The notes under the pieces were generated by a model. It saw nothing but the letters and a program-made list of their open reading frames with translations, was not told the origin of the DNA and searched no databases. The position numbers and the translations under genes were made by a program. This document shows positions 11,101-25,120 of a stretch of DNA of 64,000 bases, piece by piece. The stretch comes from Stratiolaelaps scimitus (Eukaryota > Arthropoda > Arachnida > Mesostigmata > Laelapidae): assembly GCA_019614645.1 (NCBI GenBank), contig JABWDB010000002.1:14855501-14919500 (forward strand). The letters run 5' to 3'. Within the stretch, counting starts at the first letter, position 1. Each line of letters opens with the position of its first letter.

Positions 11101-13400
11101 CTACCTCTGTGTGTTGGGTCTGACAGGTCTGCGATGGCATTGGCGTGAGGCTTCTGCCTGTGGGTGCTGCGTCTGGCATACCATACCTCTTGTCGTACAG
11201 CATCCGCATATCGTGGATGGGTCGGGAAGAGTGCGCGAACAGGGGATCGGCGGCAGACGTCCACAGACAGACGGATGCAGCCCAGGCACCGGGCGGGCAG
11301 CAGCAGCCAGGCATGGCCACCACTACGGAGCGACGCTGATGACGGTGGTAGGAACTCGTGCTTGCACACACCAGAGACACAGGGGCACATAGGTTCACGC
11401 AAACAGCAACTCTTAACTTGGTCGGCAACTACGCCCGTACGATATACGGTATAATACAGTACACAAAACATTGTATAAGATCGTGTGGTGGTGGTGGTCG
11501 TAGTAGTAGTAGTGTATACCAGGCCCCCGGCCTCCTCTCGCGCTCTGCAAGCGTGTCAGTGAGTGAGGGGACAATCCCACTACCTGTTCGGTGAGCTACC
11601 ACACAACGCTTCTCTGCGTATGGCCAAAGACTGCTTGGCGACTGTGGCATGGTCGGCATGGGGTCTACTGCTGCTACCGCGGAATAGCAAAGTATACGCT
11701 GGGGTTTTGGCCACGTAGCTGTCGATGGTCACCGAAGCGAAATGGGGCGGAATCTGCGATGGTAGCGCACAAGACGCTGTAAGACAGCCCCGAGACCGGA
11801 CACCAACGGGAATCAGAAACGCCGAAAGATCCCAGTGCTGCTGGATGATCTGTAGATGTGTCGGAGATTGCGCCGCTGATACTGACATAACCCACCATCG
11901 GTTACGCTGGTAGCAAACAGGCACCGCGAAACCTTCTTTGAAGGAGGCGAGCTTGCCTATCGCAATGGACGCTATAGTTGTAGTGCAACTAGCAGTAGTG
12001 GTCGTCATTGCTTGATGCCTCCGTGAGCTGATACGTGGCCTGGACAGACCGATGAACGAACGGGCCTCGACCATCGAAGTCAACGAATCTCATTTCGGAT
12101 CGTCTACGTCAGCTCAATGGTAGATTGGCGTCTGACCATGGGCGTTATTGACTGAGTAGCTTCGCTACGAAATGGGATATCGTCCCATAGACCGAAGCAC
12201 ATACATCGAGGGGGCAGAGACTGGAATCGAGTGAACACAGAAGGACGTCCGCTGACACGCGTATTTACCCATTCAGCTTAGTTAGCTTTATCTAGTGCGT
12301 TCGGACGAGCTAACGAGAGATCTCCACAGCTTGGTACACATAAGTCATGTCGTTGTTGGCTGTACGCGCTGTTACAATGATTCATTAACAATTCGATTTG
12401 CTCGCAAATGACCGCCTCGTCACAATCGCATGATTCGCTATGATAAAGCCGCTACGCAATTGAGTAGACGGAAGCCGTCTTGAAAGTATAGTGATCTGGC
12501 TGACGGTATCCGCCTTAAATCTCCGAAGTGATGACCTACAAGGACTAAAAATCGTAATAATAATAATAATAATAATAGTAATTACATAACTTGTTCATCG
12601 AGCACATGCTACGCAGTGCGCCCATCGAGGGTCGCATGCAAATAGCTACAGCGATTGCGCCGTATAGCTCTGGTAACAGATAATCGCGGTGATGGCGCAA
12701 CATAGACAGAGACGCTTGCCCGACCGGCCAACATATGCTTCAATAAACAATTTTACGACATACTGGAGCACATGCGACACCGTCAGCTACATGCGCAAGC
12801 GGCTGAAGCAGCAGCGATGACAGCGGAGTTCTTTGCTGGTGCTATTTGCAGTGAGCACTTGTCCAACCAATTGACTTCGTCTGCTCGGGGCCCGGACGGA
12901 CCCAATGCCACGTTGGCCACCAGGCGAATTTATCGGTTGCTTCTATTATTTCCCGCTCTTTGCGTTGTGTGTTTCCATCGCCGTTCGACGTCGTCGCGCT
13001 TCGTCTGTTCGTGGCAAATGTTTGATGAACGATAAGGGCCGGCACAGGAAGATAGTGTGTGGGCATTTGCGCGACGCGCCGGCAGTGGACCCGAAGAACA
13101 GGAGAACAGAAGAACGATCGGTGCACGACTCCCTGCCGCCTGGCGGGGCCTTGCCATGTGGCTCAAACGGAAATGAGGGCAGAGGAAGTCCTCCTCCTCT
13201 GCCGGAGACCGGCGAGGTGCATAGGTCATAGCGAAATAGAGTGCGCAGCGTGGCTCTCAAGCAAGGAGAACTGGAGCACCACCACTGGACACCATCGCTG
13301 CGTCGCGTAGCTGAGGTTGAGAAACAGGACCAACCTGCGGGCCTGCCTGCCTGCCTTGCTGTTACCTCAGGGACTGAATCCTATTCTGCCTGTACGGTGC
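8111..13400. other. Alternating AT-rich DNA and GC-rich islands; no supported gene
   Basis: GC-rich islands at about 8720-9780, 10690-11930 and 12770-13400 contain AGC/CAG and GGT runs and many overlapping open frames on both strands. The longest are 219 codons on + at 10733 and 212 codons on - ending at 9286. None shows a domain, and opposing frames are equally long, as expected from GC content. Regulatory islands or untranslated exons are possible. Confidence 0.4.
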
Positions 13401-13563
13401 GCCTACGCGCCGAATCTACATTAGTAGAATATGTAATATCAGTAGTAGCAATAGTAACACACTAGCTATCTAGTACCATGGTCGAGACTGGTGGCGTGGC
13501 GAATTCCTGTGAGCGTTGCAAACGGTGGAGACACGTATGTGCAGGGGTTTAAGGGATTCCCGT

Positions 13564-13665
13564 CATTGCATTTGAGGGGTCCGTCTTATGAAGCAATGCC
13601 GAAAGCAGTACCGTGTATTCTAAATGATTACGACTGAGAGCCTGTCTGGAAAAATTACTTTCTAG
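13564..13665. repeat. Dispersed repeat B, copy 1
   Basis: CATTGCATTT, CGTCTTATGAAGCAAT and a later GAAAAATT...TTTCTAGT stretch line up in order with 47027-47130. The first 50 bases agree at about 80 percent. The type is unknown. Confidence 0.5.
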
Positions 13666-16130
13666 TACTATACTCATAATAATAGACGACATGACTCGCC
13701 AGTGCCGCTAGTGACATTGTACCTCGGGACAACGGCGGTGCAGATTACAGTCAGGATCACATAAAGAACAATAGAGACGTTAAAGAGCTTTTGCAGAATC
13801 GATCGAGGAACTGACGACAAAGAAGAGGAGATCAGACGATTTGAGAATGTGCGATAGATCGTGAGAGGCCGAATCTTTAGTGGCTCCTTTTATTTGATTA
13901 TATTAACAACTACAACGACACAAATGTAACTATAATTATCATTACCTGCTATAGCTAACTATTGCTACGTCGTCGCTCGCTGTTGTTGTTATTGTTATCT
14001 GTAATCGTGTGTTATTGTTATTGTAGGGCCCGTTACTGGCTTGGCAAGGTAGCCCATTTTAGACACGGGAGCAGCAGCAGCACTAGGCGGCCGCGAAGCC
14101 CCTGGTTCGTTTGCAGCTGTGCCAGCTGCGGGCGCGTATATATCGCCGCCGCCGCCCCGTTCGCCAATGACGACTCTTGCGTCAGCCCGCCGACGAGTGT
14201 GATTGTTATTGCTGGCTGTACGTAGCACCTGGTCGTGAACGGGGGGGGAGAGCAGTAGCGCCCCGCCTTCGTTCGACCGATTATACAAAGGGGCTTGGAG
14301 GGCCTTTCTATAGACGAATGGAAGCGACGTACACACGCACAAACACATGGATCCACACAAGCTACACGAATGTACATACAGCTGTACTGTCACCACCTAC
14401 GACGGCTACAACAACTTCTAGCCTCTCACGCTTGTATAAGAAGCCGAGTGGGCAGATGCTGTTGTTGCCGGCCGCTACCGCTTGAGGCAATGCGGGCGGA
14501 CGGCCGCTCCGTACGAATGGGAACGGAACGAGGGAGTTAGTCCGTAGGTCGGTCGGTCACTCGACCGAGCGGGGCATGCTCACAGCATTTGGCCAAGTGA
14601 CCTACCCGTAGCTAGCAGAGCCCTGTCATATCCCATATACCCTGTTGCTGTCGTAGCATTGTCGTGTCGCGTCTGCTGAACGACCCTCTCTCGGCCGCAA
14701 AAAGGCGCGGAACGCCTTGTCCAGCCGCCTGCTCCCGAAAGGGAAACGCTGGGAAGGAACCAGACGAATGTGCGTTGGGGGTCCGGGTGGCCAGACAACG
14801 TGGCCATAGTATACTGCCATATAGTGCACAACTGTGCCACTCCCCAGAGACGCGGGGTTAAGCTGCTCTGAGCCGCGCCTCCCTAGAGAGTGAGGATTAC
14901 GATGGTACCCGGCGGACACTGCCGGGACACAGTGGCACATATACTCCGACGCACCGTCGAACAGCCTTACACGAACGCCTTACAGGCCGTCGTGGGGTTG
15001 CGAGGCCATGAAGCCAAACGAAACACTGCTACACAGAAGCTAAGACGACTGCCTATAAGAACGCCACGAAGCCGTTAACCGTCATGCCCGTTGATAGATC
15101 TGGTTACGGGTCCGGTGTCGCGGGGCTGATTCGACATGACGGAGGTGGTAGAGCGACCTGTTTTGATCGATCAGCATTGCTCAGCCAGCGCAAGGATCAA
15201 AGGAAAACAACGGGGAAACGGCGGCTGATGTTGAGAAAAAAAAAGTTCGGAAAAAGGAAATACGAACAAGAAGGAGGAAAAACAACTCGAGGGAAAGGTG
15301 GAATGGAGATGAATGTTTCCTGTTTTATGGGTAACACGTATCGGCTGCCTTGTTGTGGAGTAGCCACGCGCGTCCTCGTGGAATCGCCAACGTTTCAAAA
15401 CAGCATCATCCGCGTTTGTTGTTAGGCGGTGCGAGGGTCCAGATGCATGTTGCGGTGAATGATACCTACATACTCTGATGGATTTGGGTTGGAACGTGCT
15501 CCTTCAGCTGGCGGGGTCTTCAGATTTTGCTTTGCCTTGTATGTAGACTACGAGTTATTCAGGACAGGGCGGGAGCTCGTGGCTTCCGCTGAAAGCGGAA
15601 CCCGTCACGTGTCAGGAAATAGGTTGCCGCCTATTTCGCCTCGAAGCAGCTAAGCTTCTTATAAGAAAGGATCCAGATGTCGTGCTGACGTTGAGCAGAG
15701 TTCACTGAATACCGGACGAGTATTTTGTCCTGCGGCAAGGTCCTGTTTTCTTATCCGGCTCAAACAAAGATAGATAAACCATCATATGAACGTTGGTCTA
15801 TAACTCACCTCTGTTTGATCAACCATAGTACAAAACATGGTACAATCTTTTAGAAATATCGAAATAGCTCCCACAGGTGAAACGAGACGTATCCGTGAGC
15901 CCTCTTGACGAATGATGCTATTACATTTGAGCATTGTACGCCCTTGAATGGAATAATATTCACCTCTTCCATTTTCCCCTTATTTATTTAATGTGTTTGC
16001 TGTGGTTGGCCCGTACAGCATGTCACAAACATCGAGGGGTCGCACGGACTCGGTGTTGAGTCCGACAGCATATTATAGGTAGTCGGCCTCAACTATGCTG
16101 TTTCAAATTCATGTCCGAAGCCCATGCTGG

Positions 16131-16532
16131 TCATGTTGTCGCGACACAGAAATCTTTAAAGGAAAGCTGCCTTAAGTGGATGAATGCGTCAACTTGGTCG
16201 ACGTAAATTACGTATCCAGCCATTGATGCAGCTCGCAGCGCAAGCGCTCGAAGCCGCTCGTTAATCCCGTCAATAAATAAGGATTGTAGCTCGCCTGGGC
16301 AGGACACACGCGCATTGTGACGTCGAGAGGATGCCATACATTCTGCTTTAGCGGAACACAGGCGAGGCCGAACAGGCTTGGCGTTGGTGTTCTGCCCTAA
16401 AATAGCCATCGCATAATGGCAATCGAGTGCAGGCGTGTGTGTACCCGTTTCGACCCAATTGCCCCCACCAGTGGCCGTGGCGAACTCAGTGGCGATATAG
16501 AATTGCTCGATTCGTTCCTCTCTAGGTGCCAT
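16131..16532 (-). CDS. Unassigned open reading frame, 133 codons
   Basis: Begins with a true ATG (MAPREERIEQFY) and ends TTT FCVATT-stop, in DNA of ordinary base composition, not a GC-rich island. On the minus strand an acceptor-like CAGCCTAGCAG lies just before the ATG. The product is mixed in composition with no low complexity, transmembrane segment or motif I recognise. It could be a small gene, an exon or a chance frame. Confidence 0.2.
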   Translation of the reverse strand: MAPREERIEQFYIATEFATATGGGNWVETGTHTPALDCHYAMAILGQNTNAKPVRPRLCSAKAECMASSRRHNARVSCPGELQSLFIDGINERLRALALRAASMAGYVIYVDQVDAFIHLRQLSFKDFCVATT

Positions 16533-16762
16533 CCATCTGCTAGGCTGCTTTCAAAATGACCCCAAAATATCATTGTGCGATGCAGCCTCTGTGGACGGGC
16601 CAATCTTCGATAAACTGGCTGTACACTATTGTGGAGGACTTTTTAATGAAGGTACCTTCGTATTCTTCATCCTACATCGTATTTCTAATTTGTTTCGATA
16701 CCTTGATATACATGGCGGCTTCAAGGTTTGTCGGCGACTGTATAAATAAAATACCATGAATC

Positions 16763-16817
16763 ATATATTGTACCCAACACCGTACAATATTGTACCCAAC
16801 ACCCATATATTGTACAG
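16763..16817. repeat. Short tandem repeat, about 18-22 bp units
   Basis: ATATTGTACCCAACAC occurs twice and is followed by a third partial ATATTGTAC. Confidence 0.7.
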
Positions 16818-17188
16818 CCGATTCAGAACGTTGAAAACGACGCAATAAAAAGGACGAGCGGCCTTGGCCAGCCGGCCTAAAATGCCGACATTGACTTCGC
16901 TGATTGTTAACACTGATTCAATGTCATTACGTATTTCGATATCTGTTGGAACGAGTGCCATTTTGTATAACCGTCAATTATTACGCTGATCCACAGGTTA
17001 CACGAACACATGCGTGCACGCCTTCGTCTCCATCTGAAGTAAAATTAGGAGTTGACCTTTTGAGGCGCAGGCGCATTCGTCAACAAACACCGATATCAAA
17101 TAGACGGGTCCAATTGTACCTGGCGCGTTTTCAAGTTTTGACCGAATCGATGATGCTTCAAAATCAAACAGGTTCAAAATATGCCCCC

Positions 17189-17239
17189 TCCCTCTCTCTC
17201 TCTCTTTCTTTGTCTTTCGCTCTCTCTCTCTCTCTCTCT
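17189..17239. repeat. CT-rich microsatellite
   Basis: (CT)n tract with a short TTTCTTTGTCTTTCG interruption. Confidence 0.85.
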
Positions 17240-18726
17240 ATTTATTTTTCTTCGCCTCACGTCACCCGACACGCCGATACAACGCTCTTAGTCAGTTCAT
17301 ACGCAACTTTGCGTATCCACCTCGTTCCAACTCGTGTAAGATAGCGAACGTTCATGTGACTCAAATGACTCAAGACTGCACGATTTGACACGACCAGAGG
17401 GAACAGCGTCAGTGTAGATGCCTAATAAGCGTGCGGGGGTCGTTCATTTTCCCGGTGCAGCTACGTTGCCTTGCCGTGGGCACTGGCCGCGGCAGCGCTC
17501 GCTGCCGCATGAGTGACTCCGTTACGACTGATCCAGAAGCACGACTACATCACACGAACGGGTGTTGCTGGCATGATGGTGCCGTTCGCCGCCGCCGCCA
17601 CCGCCGCATTCGCCTCTGCTGGCACTGTAGCTGGCTGCGCTCGGTGAAGCGGCTTTCTGCCAAAAACTGAAAAGCATTCCACGTCCAGGATTCCTTCAGC
17701 AGCTCGTTCTCCTCTGCCTTCCATCTTCTCGCTGCCTCGCTCGGCTTCCTGGGTGCTACGACTTGGCCTCGACGACAAAGTACCCCCGCTCTTCGGCCGG
17801 GCAAGCCTTCAAACCCGTGGCCTCGAGAGGTTGCTGCACGCCCTGAACAGATCGCCCCCTCCGTGGTAGTCTTCCGTAGCTTGACGCAGGCTAGATGCCG
17901 GGTGGCTGGCGCCCCAACCCCCACCCCCGACTTGAGCCGCGCATTCGGCTGGTGCTCCGTAGTAGTCGTGAGGGTTGCACAAGTAGTGTTCGAGCGAACG
18001 CAATCAGGGAGCTACTGCTACCGACGTACGCCGGCTGGAGCGGCAGCGTCTGACTGCTTGCGCAGTCCCTTGGGGACGATTTGGCTTGGGAACCAGCAAG
18101 CGAGACCGAGAGAGACACAACGGCAGATAAATAGAGAGAGAGAGGGGGGGGAGAGGGGGGAGGACCGTCCAGGGGCGCCAGGGGCTCCGGGAACGGCTGC
18201 CACTGCTGCTGCTAAAGCCGCCGACCTGGCCCTCAACTGCAACTGAAAATTCACTTCAAGTGAAATGAGCTGAAGGGGGGTGCAAATGCGAATAGCGAAG
18301 AAGAAGCCGTTACAACCCTGCTACGAGCACCACAACTGCAATAGCTACAGCTGCCACCGCTAGAGGCTGGCTATTCGGCAATTCGCAAGGCTGAACAGCG
18401 CCGCCGCGGCGGCGGCGGCGGCCTCTATCGCTACTGACGACGCTAGGATATTTTGAGCACTTTGCGATACGGCGCCTAATGCTTCTCTCGGACGTGCATC
18501 GAGTTATCGGAGTATGCATTGATACAATGCAGCTCGAAGTAAAATACGATGATGATGATGATGGTGCATTGAATTTTTGTATTCCAAAGGACTAATGTTG
18601 GTCCAACAGGGTTCAATACTCTCCATGCGCATTAAGACAGCCTCTATCTGACTAGTTCGTAAAAGGCTTTTGGCCACCACCGTCAAGTCCAAGACACAGG
18701 AAGAATGACTCGGTGCCACTGGATGT

Positions 18727-18876
18727 ATGTCACACTACGTAGCGTAAATGTAAGGGCGGAGGTTCGTGTCCGCCACCTGGTGAGGACAAGAGAAGAGAAA
18801 GTAAGGATTGTAAAAATTTCAGTTCCTTTACCAAACCCATAACAAAACATCAACCGTTACTGTTACCTTTACCGCT
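18727..18876 (+). repeat. tRNA-derived SINE with clear box B
   Basis: A box-A-like TAGCGTAAATG (18740-18750) and a near-perfect box B GGTTCGTGTCC (18761-18771) are followed by AAGAGAAGAGAAAG, GATTGTAAAAATTTCAGTTCC and a tail with TTACCTTTACC. The body matches the other SINE copies. The A-to-B distance is short, implying a deletion in the tRNA-like head. Confidence 0.7.
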
Positions 18877-20543
18877 TTGCCGTCTACATAATGTCATCGA
18901 CGATACAACAAGAGACAGGTCAGTAAACGTTGCACTATTTCGTGACAAAGGTGAGTGAACAAGATGCTCGAGCAAGGATCACCTCCGGGTGCTCATCAAG
19001 CGAAATCACCTCGAAGGGAAACGTTGCAAAGGGAAGCCAAACGGCATGTCCCGATGCTCTCGTATGTCGCCGGCAGCGGTCAGAATACGTTCTGCCTACG
19101 GGAGGTGGGCGTGCGTTCGCGTGCGAGCACTATGTTCAGCTGGACAACATCTACGGGTGTCCGGAACATGGCTGAATTATGCACCACATGTATAATGATT
19201 ACGTTGTGCAAATAGCGCGTTGTTTGAGTATGCTAATGTACTGTGCACACCCGCTAGCGCTGGCCGCTGATGTTTTTTTTTGCCTGTGATTTTTTCTGTT
19301 CACTACGACGCCGCCCATTTCAGGCATCGAGCTACGGCGGCGGTTGCTTTCAAGCTAGCCAGGCACATCATTTCGATTGGTTTACGCGATTAATAATAGA
19401 ATTAATAATACAATTATTAAATAGCTACTTGAAGAACTCGGTAAAATAAGGCAGATCCTTTTATACAGACACCATTCGGATGATCTCTATGAATAATGCG
19501 AGCGCGTGTATCAAGGCCACCGAAAAAAAATATAGCTTCACTTCGTGAAGTTAACATCGGAGAATATTCGCTTTCACAACGCCCACGTACGCATACGCGA
19601 TTCCATTACTGCAACACAACAACATCATTTTCATTTTTTTTTTGTTATTGTTGTTGTCAGAAGAAAAAAACAGCACTGTAGCATTTCGCTGGTAGACATC
19701 AAATGCAAAACTCGAATGCCACCGATATGGAAGGCGTTCCGCTACCTGACCAAACAAAAACAAACATAACTGGCTGAAACTCGCGATCAAACAGGCTTTA
19801 AGTGAATGAGACCAAGCACTGCAAGTATACTACGCATGAGGTTGTAGACGGTAGCCTTCATAACGCGAACAACGCCGACAATCTATGCATGGGCAAAACG
19901 ACCTCGAGAAGACAGCACACAGATCATGTGAGGCGGTTGCTTTTTTTTTTGTATTGCCACGTTGGAAACGAGACAAAGCAAGTTTCCTGTTTGCTCGACT
20001 TACTGAAAATATGTAGACAGTGCATTGTTCAAAGTGGGAACTGGCTGCAACCTACAGTTGAGACAAGATCTAGACATCAAATTGGCGTTCTTTTTTGGCG
20101 TTTTTTTTTACGGTGAAATAGGCCTATATATATATATCATTAGGTAATGAATAAATATTTATTCAATTTTTTTGTTTGCTACACTTTCTTATTAATAATT
20201 CGTGCAGTTTATCACTTACAGTGTTAGATGGTCGGTCGAGGAATATCGCTAATATTGTGTACAGTGTCCTAGCAGCAAAGCTTGCACAATTCACAAATTG
20301 GCAAAACAGAGCAACCTTAGCCCACACCTACATTCAATGTCGATGTTCCTCATTAATAAGCATAATCGACCGACCAAGTTTGCTCATGTGGGTTTTTCTT
20401 CTAATCCTAGATGCCGTTATCAATGTGTTGAACTTACCGTTAATCGTTCATAATTTAATCGAAAACATTTTCGTTTCCTAAGTATAGTTACATCCTGCCA
20501 GTATGTAGTTGGTGAATTATCCATTATTGTCGTTCGGGCAAGC

Positions 20544-20546
<3 letters not shown>

Positions 20547-20577
<31 letters not shown>
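20547..20577. repeat. (AT)n microsatellite
   Basis: 31 bp of alternating A/T. Confidence 0.95.
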
Positions 20578-20579
<2 letters not shown>

Positions 20580-23500
20580 TAATGCAGTTCCATTAAGGCA
20601 TCAGCAAGCTTAAAAAGCTGAAGTAGAATACCGATGAAAGCCGTGTGTAAGCCGTGATGCTGTAACCGGCGGCGTTGCACAAGGCGAAGTTACGAAGCTA
20701 AGCCCATCGAATTAACGAAAAGATTGACAACTTTTTCTATTTCAGGTTCAGGACAACTGGCAATGCTCAACAGGCAACATCGACTGTGCGTTTTAAACCA
20801 AACTAACAAAACATGAATTGATCTGTCCTATTCTGTCGGCTCACGGAGCCTTCTAGCTACCGATAACATATTGTGGAAGGTGAATGTCAGTTGTTACACG
20901 TGCACGTTCATGCCCAACGAGAGGGGCGACACAATGATCTTTCCATTGAGATTTCGATCAGACGCTTCGAATTCATATGAACGCATAGTGCTCGTGAAGC
21001 CCAGACGAAAAATCGCTCACGACAGACTTAGTGGCTATCCTTGTGACTGAGATAGGGGCGTCGTTGCATCTGAGATAGGTACACATATATATAGGTACCA
21101 TGATCTGGTATATCAGTGATGAATGTAGCTATTGCTTAGATTCATAGCAGGATTACAATTATATGAGAATTTATGCCATAGCATGCGGCAGTCAAAATAG
21201 AAAACACATATTTATATCATCAATAAACTTAGCAATTTGGCACGCTGACCATATACTCAGCAAGGCTGATAACGAGCGATCTGTCCAGATTATGGCTACA
21301 AAATCAGCGAGATTTGTATTTGCACTAGGGCGTTCATAAGTCTACATCGGAACTGTCATCGAACAGCCTTCGCTCTGTGGTAGTATTGATAAATACATTT
21401 TCGCATCTCATTTAATTGAGCGTGGTAGCGCTTTCCTTGGCTCTGTTTCGTCGAAGGATGCACAGTCATACGCCATAGCGCTATAAGCTACATCGTAGAG
21501 TTACGGTTTTCGACCTAGTCGCTTTCATAAACATCACTTAGCTCTCGATTTCATAGGGCCTATGGCCTATGAGAAATACGATGTCAAAGAATGTGTCTAT
21601 GTTACTTCGCCGTCACCCTCCGGTGTCTCCACCACATGATCTCTTCGACGTTGACTTCCAGGAGTGCGAGTGGGAATACTTTTAAAGCTTTAGCTGGAGG
21701 AATTCGAATACGATTCCTCGCATTGGGACGGGCGTGCCTTTTCACGCAAATGCGACGCAGCCGAAACTGAGAAGTTTGGTCTCAGGCTCGCCGGATCGCC
21801 CTTGGGGGTCATCCCTTGACATTGATGGATCGCGCTACCGTTGTTCGGCCACAGATCAGAGAGCGACAGGGTCGTAGCAAAACTGGCATTGCAGGAACGA
21901 GAAAACACGAAGCATTTCTGAATAAATTATGCATATTTCCTCTACGCTCTATCGCTCTGTTTAAGTCGCTGACAGAAGCGCGCGGGCGCGCGCGGCAGCG
22001 ATATCCATCCACGATTTGCATGAAGAACTACCGTTATCAGGGCTAATGGAACGTCAAGCACTTCATGGTAGGACCAGCACAAGGGAGTTACGAAAAACAA
22101 TTGAGGAACGAAAATCTCCTGACCCCTAATATAACACAACACGCAAGGGTCTCGAAACGCCCCAGAATCTATTTCTATTTTGGTAACGAACTCTCATGAT
22201 ATATAGATGTTGTTACAGAGGTGCGCATGCATCTTCGGTCGTGAAGACTTGACTATACGTTCATCCTGTGCGGCTTTGGGCTTTTTCATCTTGTGTGCGT
22301 CACTATGCACGGTGTAGTTGTGTGCGTACTTGAGTGGTTGAATCCGCAGTTGTACCAACCAGTTGTCCGGGTATCATGTCTGCAAGACGAGAGTTCAATT
22401 AATCCTAGCGTCTTATAATATCAAGGGATTACGCCAAGTCAAATCTAGAACAGCTTCTGGGAGAAGCTCTTCTCCCATTAGTCTGAGGCCAACCGCAGCA
22501 AATAGTATATTATTGTTACGCCCTCTACAATATTTACAAGGGATGCTTGATTCATCCACCTGATTCGTACAATAACTCTACAGAACGTTTTTTCTACAAA
22601 GAACTTTCAATTCGGGAAATTCCTGGCCATCCTGTATATTATCCTGTTTATTATGATTAAGCGAGATGGGAATGTGAGGCAGAGAAATGACAATAAATGC
22701 TCATTTAAAATCCCCCTAAATGCTATTCTCGAAGACAAAGCATAAGGAAGGGATTTTTGATTATATAGGAAAAACACACTGGCATCGATTTCCACTGATG
22801 AAGACTGAAGCTCTTTTGAAGAGGAACGTCGTACTTTACTTCAGCAATGTGCCAATTTGCCGCCCGCTACCAGTTCTCCACCGGCTGGTGTCAATCATAA
22901 ATTGTGGAACACGCTTTCCGGCTTCAGACGACCAGAACGCTTCTCCTGTGCTGACGAATATATTAATATAGTTGGTTTCTTTCACTGAAATCTACATTGC
23001 AACCGTTCACCCTTACGTCGAAGCCCTCCTGCCGTACCGAACGATAAAGGGGAAGCTTACACCCGTACATTCATATCTACACAAATGTTATACAGGATAT
23101 CAAGCTGAAAATGACTTTGCCTTGTATCCCGTGCCAGACTCTACTGCATCCGACTTCCTACGCATGAATGAATAAATGATGTGCACAGAATACGGACGAA
23201 GCTTTGTATGTATGTATAATATCTTCTTTGCCTTCTTCCAGTGTTCTCTCCTCTCGGCAGCGTGTAATTAAATTTCACTAAAAATCAGACCAGGCCACAT
23301 CATTAACCTAATTGACAATGGCGAACGGAAAAAAGCGACCCCCTTGATTAGCTTAATTTCGGTCTGGTCCTACAGCAATCTCGAGCCTGCTGCAGCTGAG
23401 GGGTCTGGTTCGATCGGGCACTCACGGCAGAAGAGTCGTCGACCCATCCGGGCCTGACTCCGGCCGGCCTCGATGGCCCAACCATCAGGGCCTACGGAGG

Positions 23501-24009
23501 ATGTCGCTGGCATGTGAATCGTGCGGGAAGGCCTGTCGACGAAGGCGTCTAAATGTAAATAGTTCTCGTTCGTAGCCAGCAGCTCTTGCCCTGGAGGCAC
23601 CGAGAGCTGCTGTAGCCTCCCTCGCAGATCGACAAGCAACGCCTGCTCCTGCTGCTGCTCCGACGGCTACTGAAACGTCTGCTGGGTCTGCGATTCACTG
23701 CCCGATCTATCTATTGGTTCGTTGGTTGGTAATAGTGATACTGCCATTTGTGCTGCTGCCACCATGGCTTTTGCTCCTGCGTCGCAGAGCAGGGAACAAT
23801 AATTAGACAGATATTAGCTCATCGTTGATGAAGATAATGCGCATATACATATACACGTTTGTGCCTTATCGTATGCGAGCTAAACGAGACGATTTGAGTG
23901 TATGAGGAGGTATAATATGCCTTCGTGAGAAAAGGAATATGATCATTGGATAGACATACGACGTGAAACCGATTGATTGACTGATTTAACCAAATTTGAG
24001 TTCGATTTA

Positions 24010-24083
24010 ACCAATTATTGCATCTTGCAATCTCGGTTGATATCCCACCAATTATTGCATCTTGCAATCAGTTTTGATATCCT
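24010..24083. repeat. Tandem duplication, two 37-bp units
   Basis: Units 24010-24046 and 24047-24083 agree at 32 of 37 positions; both begin ACCAATTATTGCATCTTGCA. Confidence 0.85.
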
Positions 24084-25066
24084 GCAATGTAGAATGAATA
24101 TCATGACACACGGCTTCGTCTCCGATAAAGGGGACAAAGCTATGTAATAAGAAAAATCATCATTTGTTTAAATGGTTTGATAACGAAAAAAACGTAATTT
24201 TTATCTTGATGTCTAAAACGGTAGATGCCAGTGTCAGCCACAGAAAAAAATTTGTCTACTTCTGTTTAGTGCGGGGTACATTATTGGACAAGGTCTGTTA
24301 TCATCATCCCATAGTGTCCGTCGCTGAAATCGTTAGGAATTACCATTCGTGGCTGCCAGGCGGAACTCCCAGTTGTTAATATAATATCTCTTCACAGGAT
24401 ACTCGTTGAAAAGAGAAACAACGTCATGGCTCGGTGGATATAAGCTGAATAAAGGCACGAGTACAAACGGGGCTGGTCGTATAGTAGATTTTCGTCTGGA
24501 CATATATATATATGTGTGTATCTATACATGTATATTCTATATATATACACCGTTACAAGGAAAAGTATTCTAACCGCCGTTACCGGTTGGATGTGATCGT
24601 TAGGTTTCGATGTAAGCAGACACTTCTAAACTTTAATCTATTTGGAGAAACATGCTTGGAACATAGGGCGCTAAAAGTATTACACTAGCTATGGTAGACG
24701 TTGGAGCCACTTAAGCAGAATTGGCTTGACGTTCCCTGGAGGTTGATATGAAACTCAGAAATGCTTACACTATTGACCACAGGAGCGTTCGCGCCGGGAA
24801 GGGATCAGAGAGAGTTTAGTCTATATCTCTCTGTCTCTCGAGTCGATTTGTGTTATGCAATCAATAGCGCTTGCACGATCACTGCAAGAGATCGCCAGCA
24901 CGATGAGCTGAAAATTGATTGATTACTTTCGAACGATGGCTGTATTTGCTTTGTAATAGACTTGTACAAAAACAGAATAGGAACTTGGCCTGTTGCAATG
25001 TCACGGTAATGTGACTCTTGTTGTTCTAGTCAAGAAGAAGATGTTTCATAAAATGTCCATACATTC

Positions 25067-25120
25067 ATATATATATATATATATATATATTTATAATCAT
25101 ATATATTGTATATATATAAT
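25067..25120. repeat. Interrupted (AT)n microsatellite
   Basis: AT dinucleotide runs broken by TTTATAATC and TTG. Confidence 0.85.

Larger units (their letters stand above)
13401..18480. other. Mosaic DNA with two GC-rich islands; no supported gene
   Basis: GC-rich islands at about 13950-15650 and 17400-18470 carry low-complexity open frames on both strands. It also holds one copy of a dispersed repeat (13564-13665), a short tandem repeat of ATATTGTACCCAACAC (16763-16817), a CT tract (17189-17239) and the unassigned frame at 16131-16532. Confidence 0.4.

Noticed and set aside
10733..11428. Overlapping 219-codon (+) and 182-codon (-) frames
   Set aside because: Opposing frames of similar length in a GC-rich island, no conserved motif on either strand.
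12105..12180. tRNA-like stretch (AGCTCAATGGTAGA, box-A-like)
   Set aside because: No box B at the right distance and no acceptor stem pairing; at best a degraded SINE head.
22363..22563. Frame containing LASYNIKGLR, reminiscent of the start of retrotransposon endonucleases
   Set aside because: The resemblance is about ten residues and no further endonuclease motif follows.
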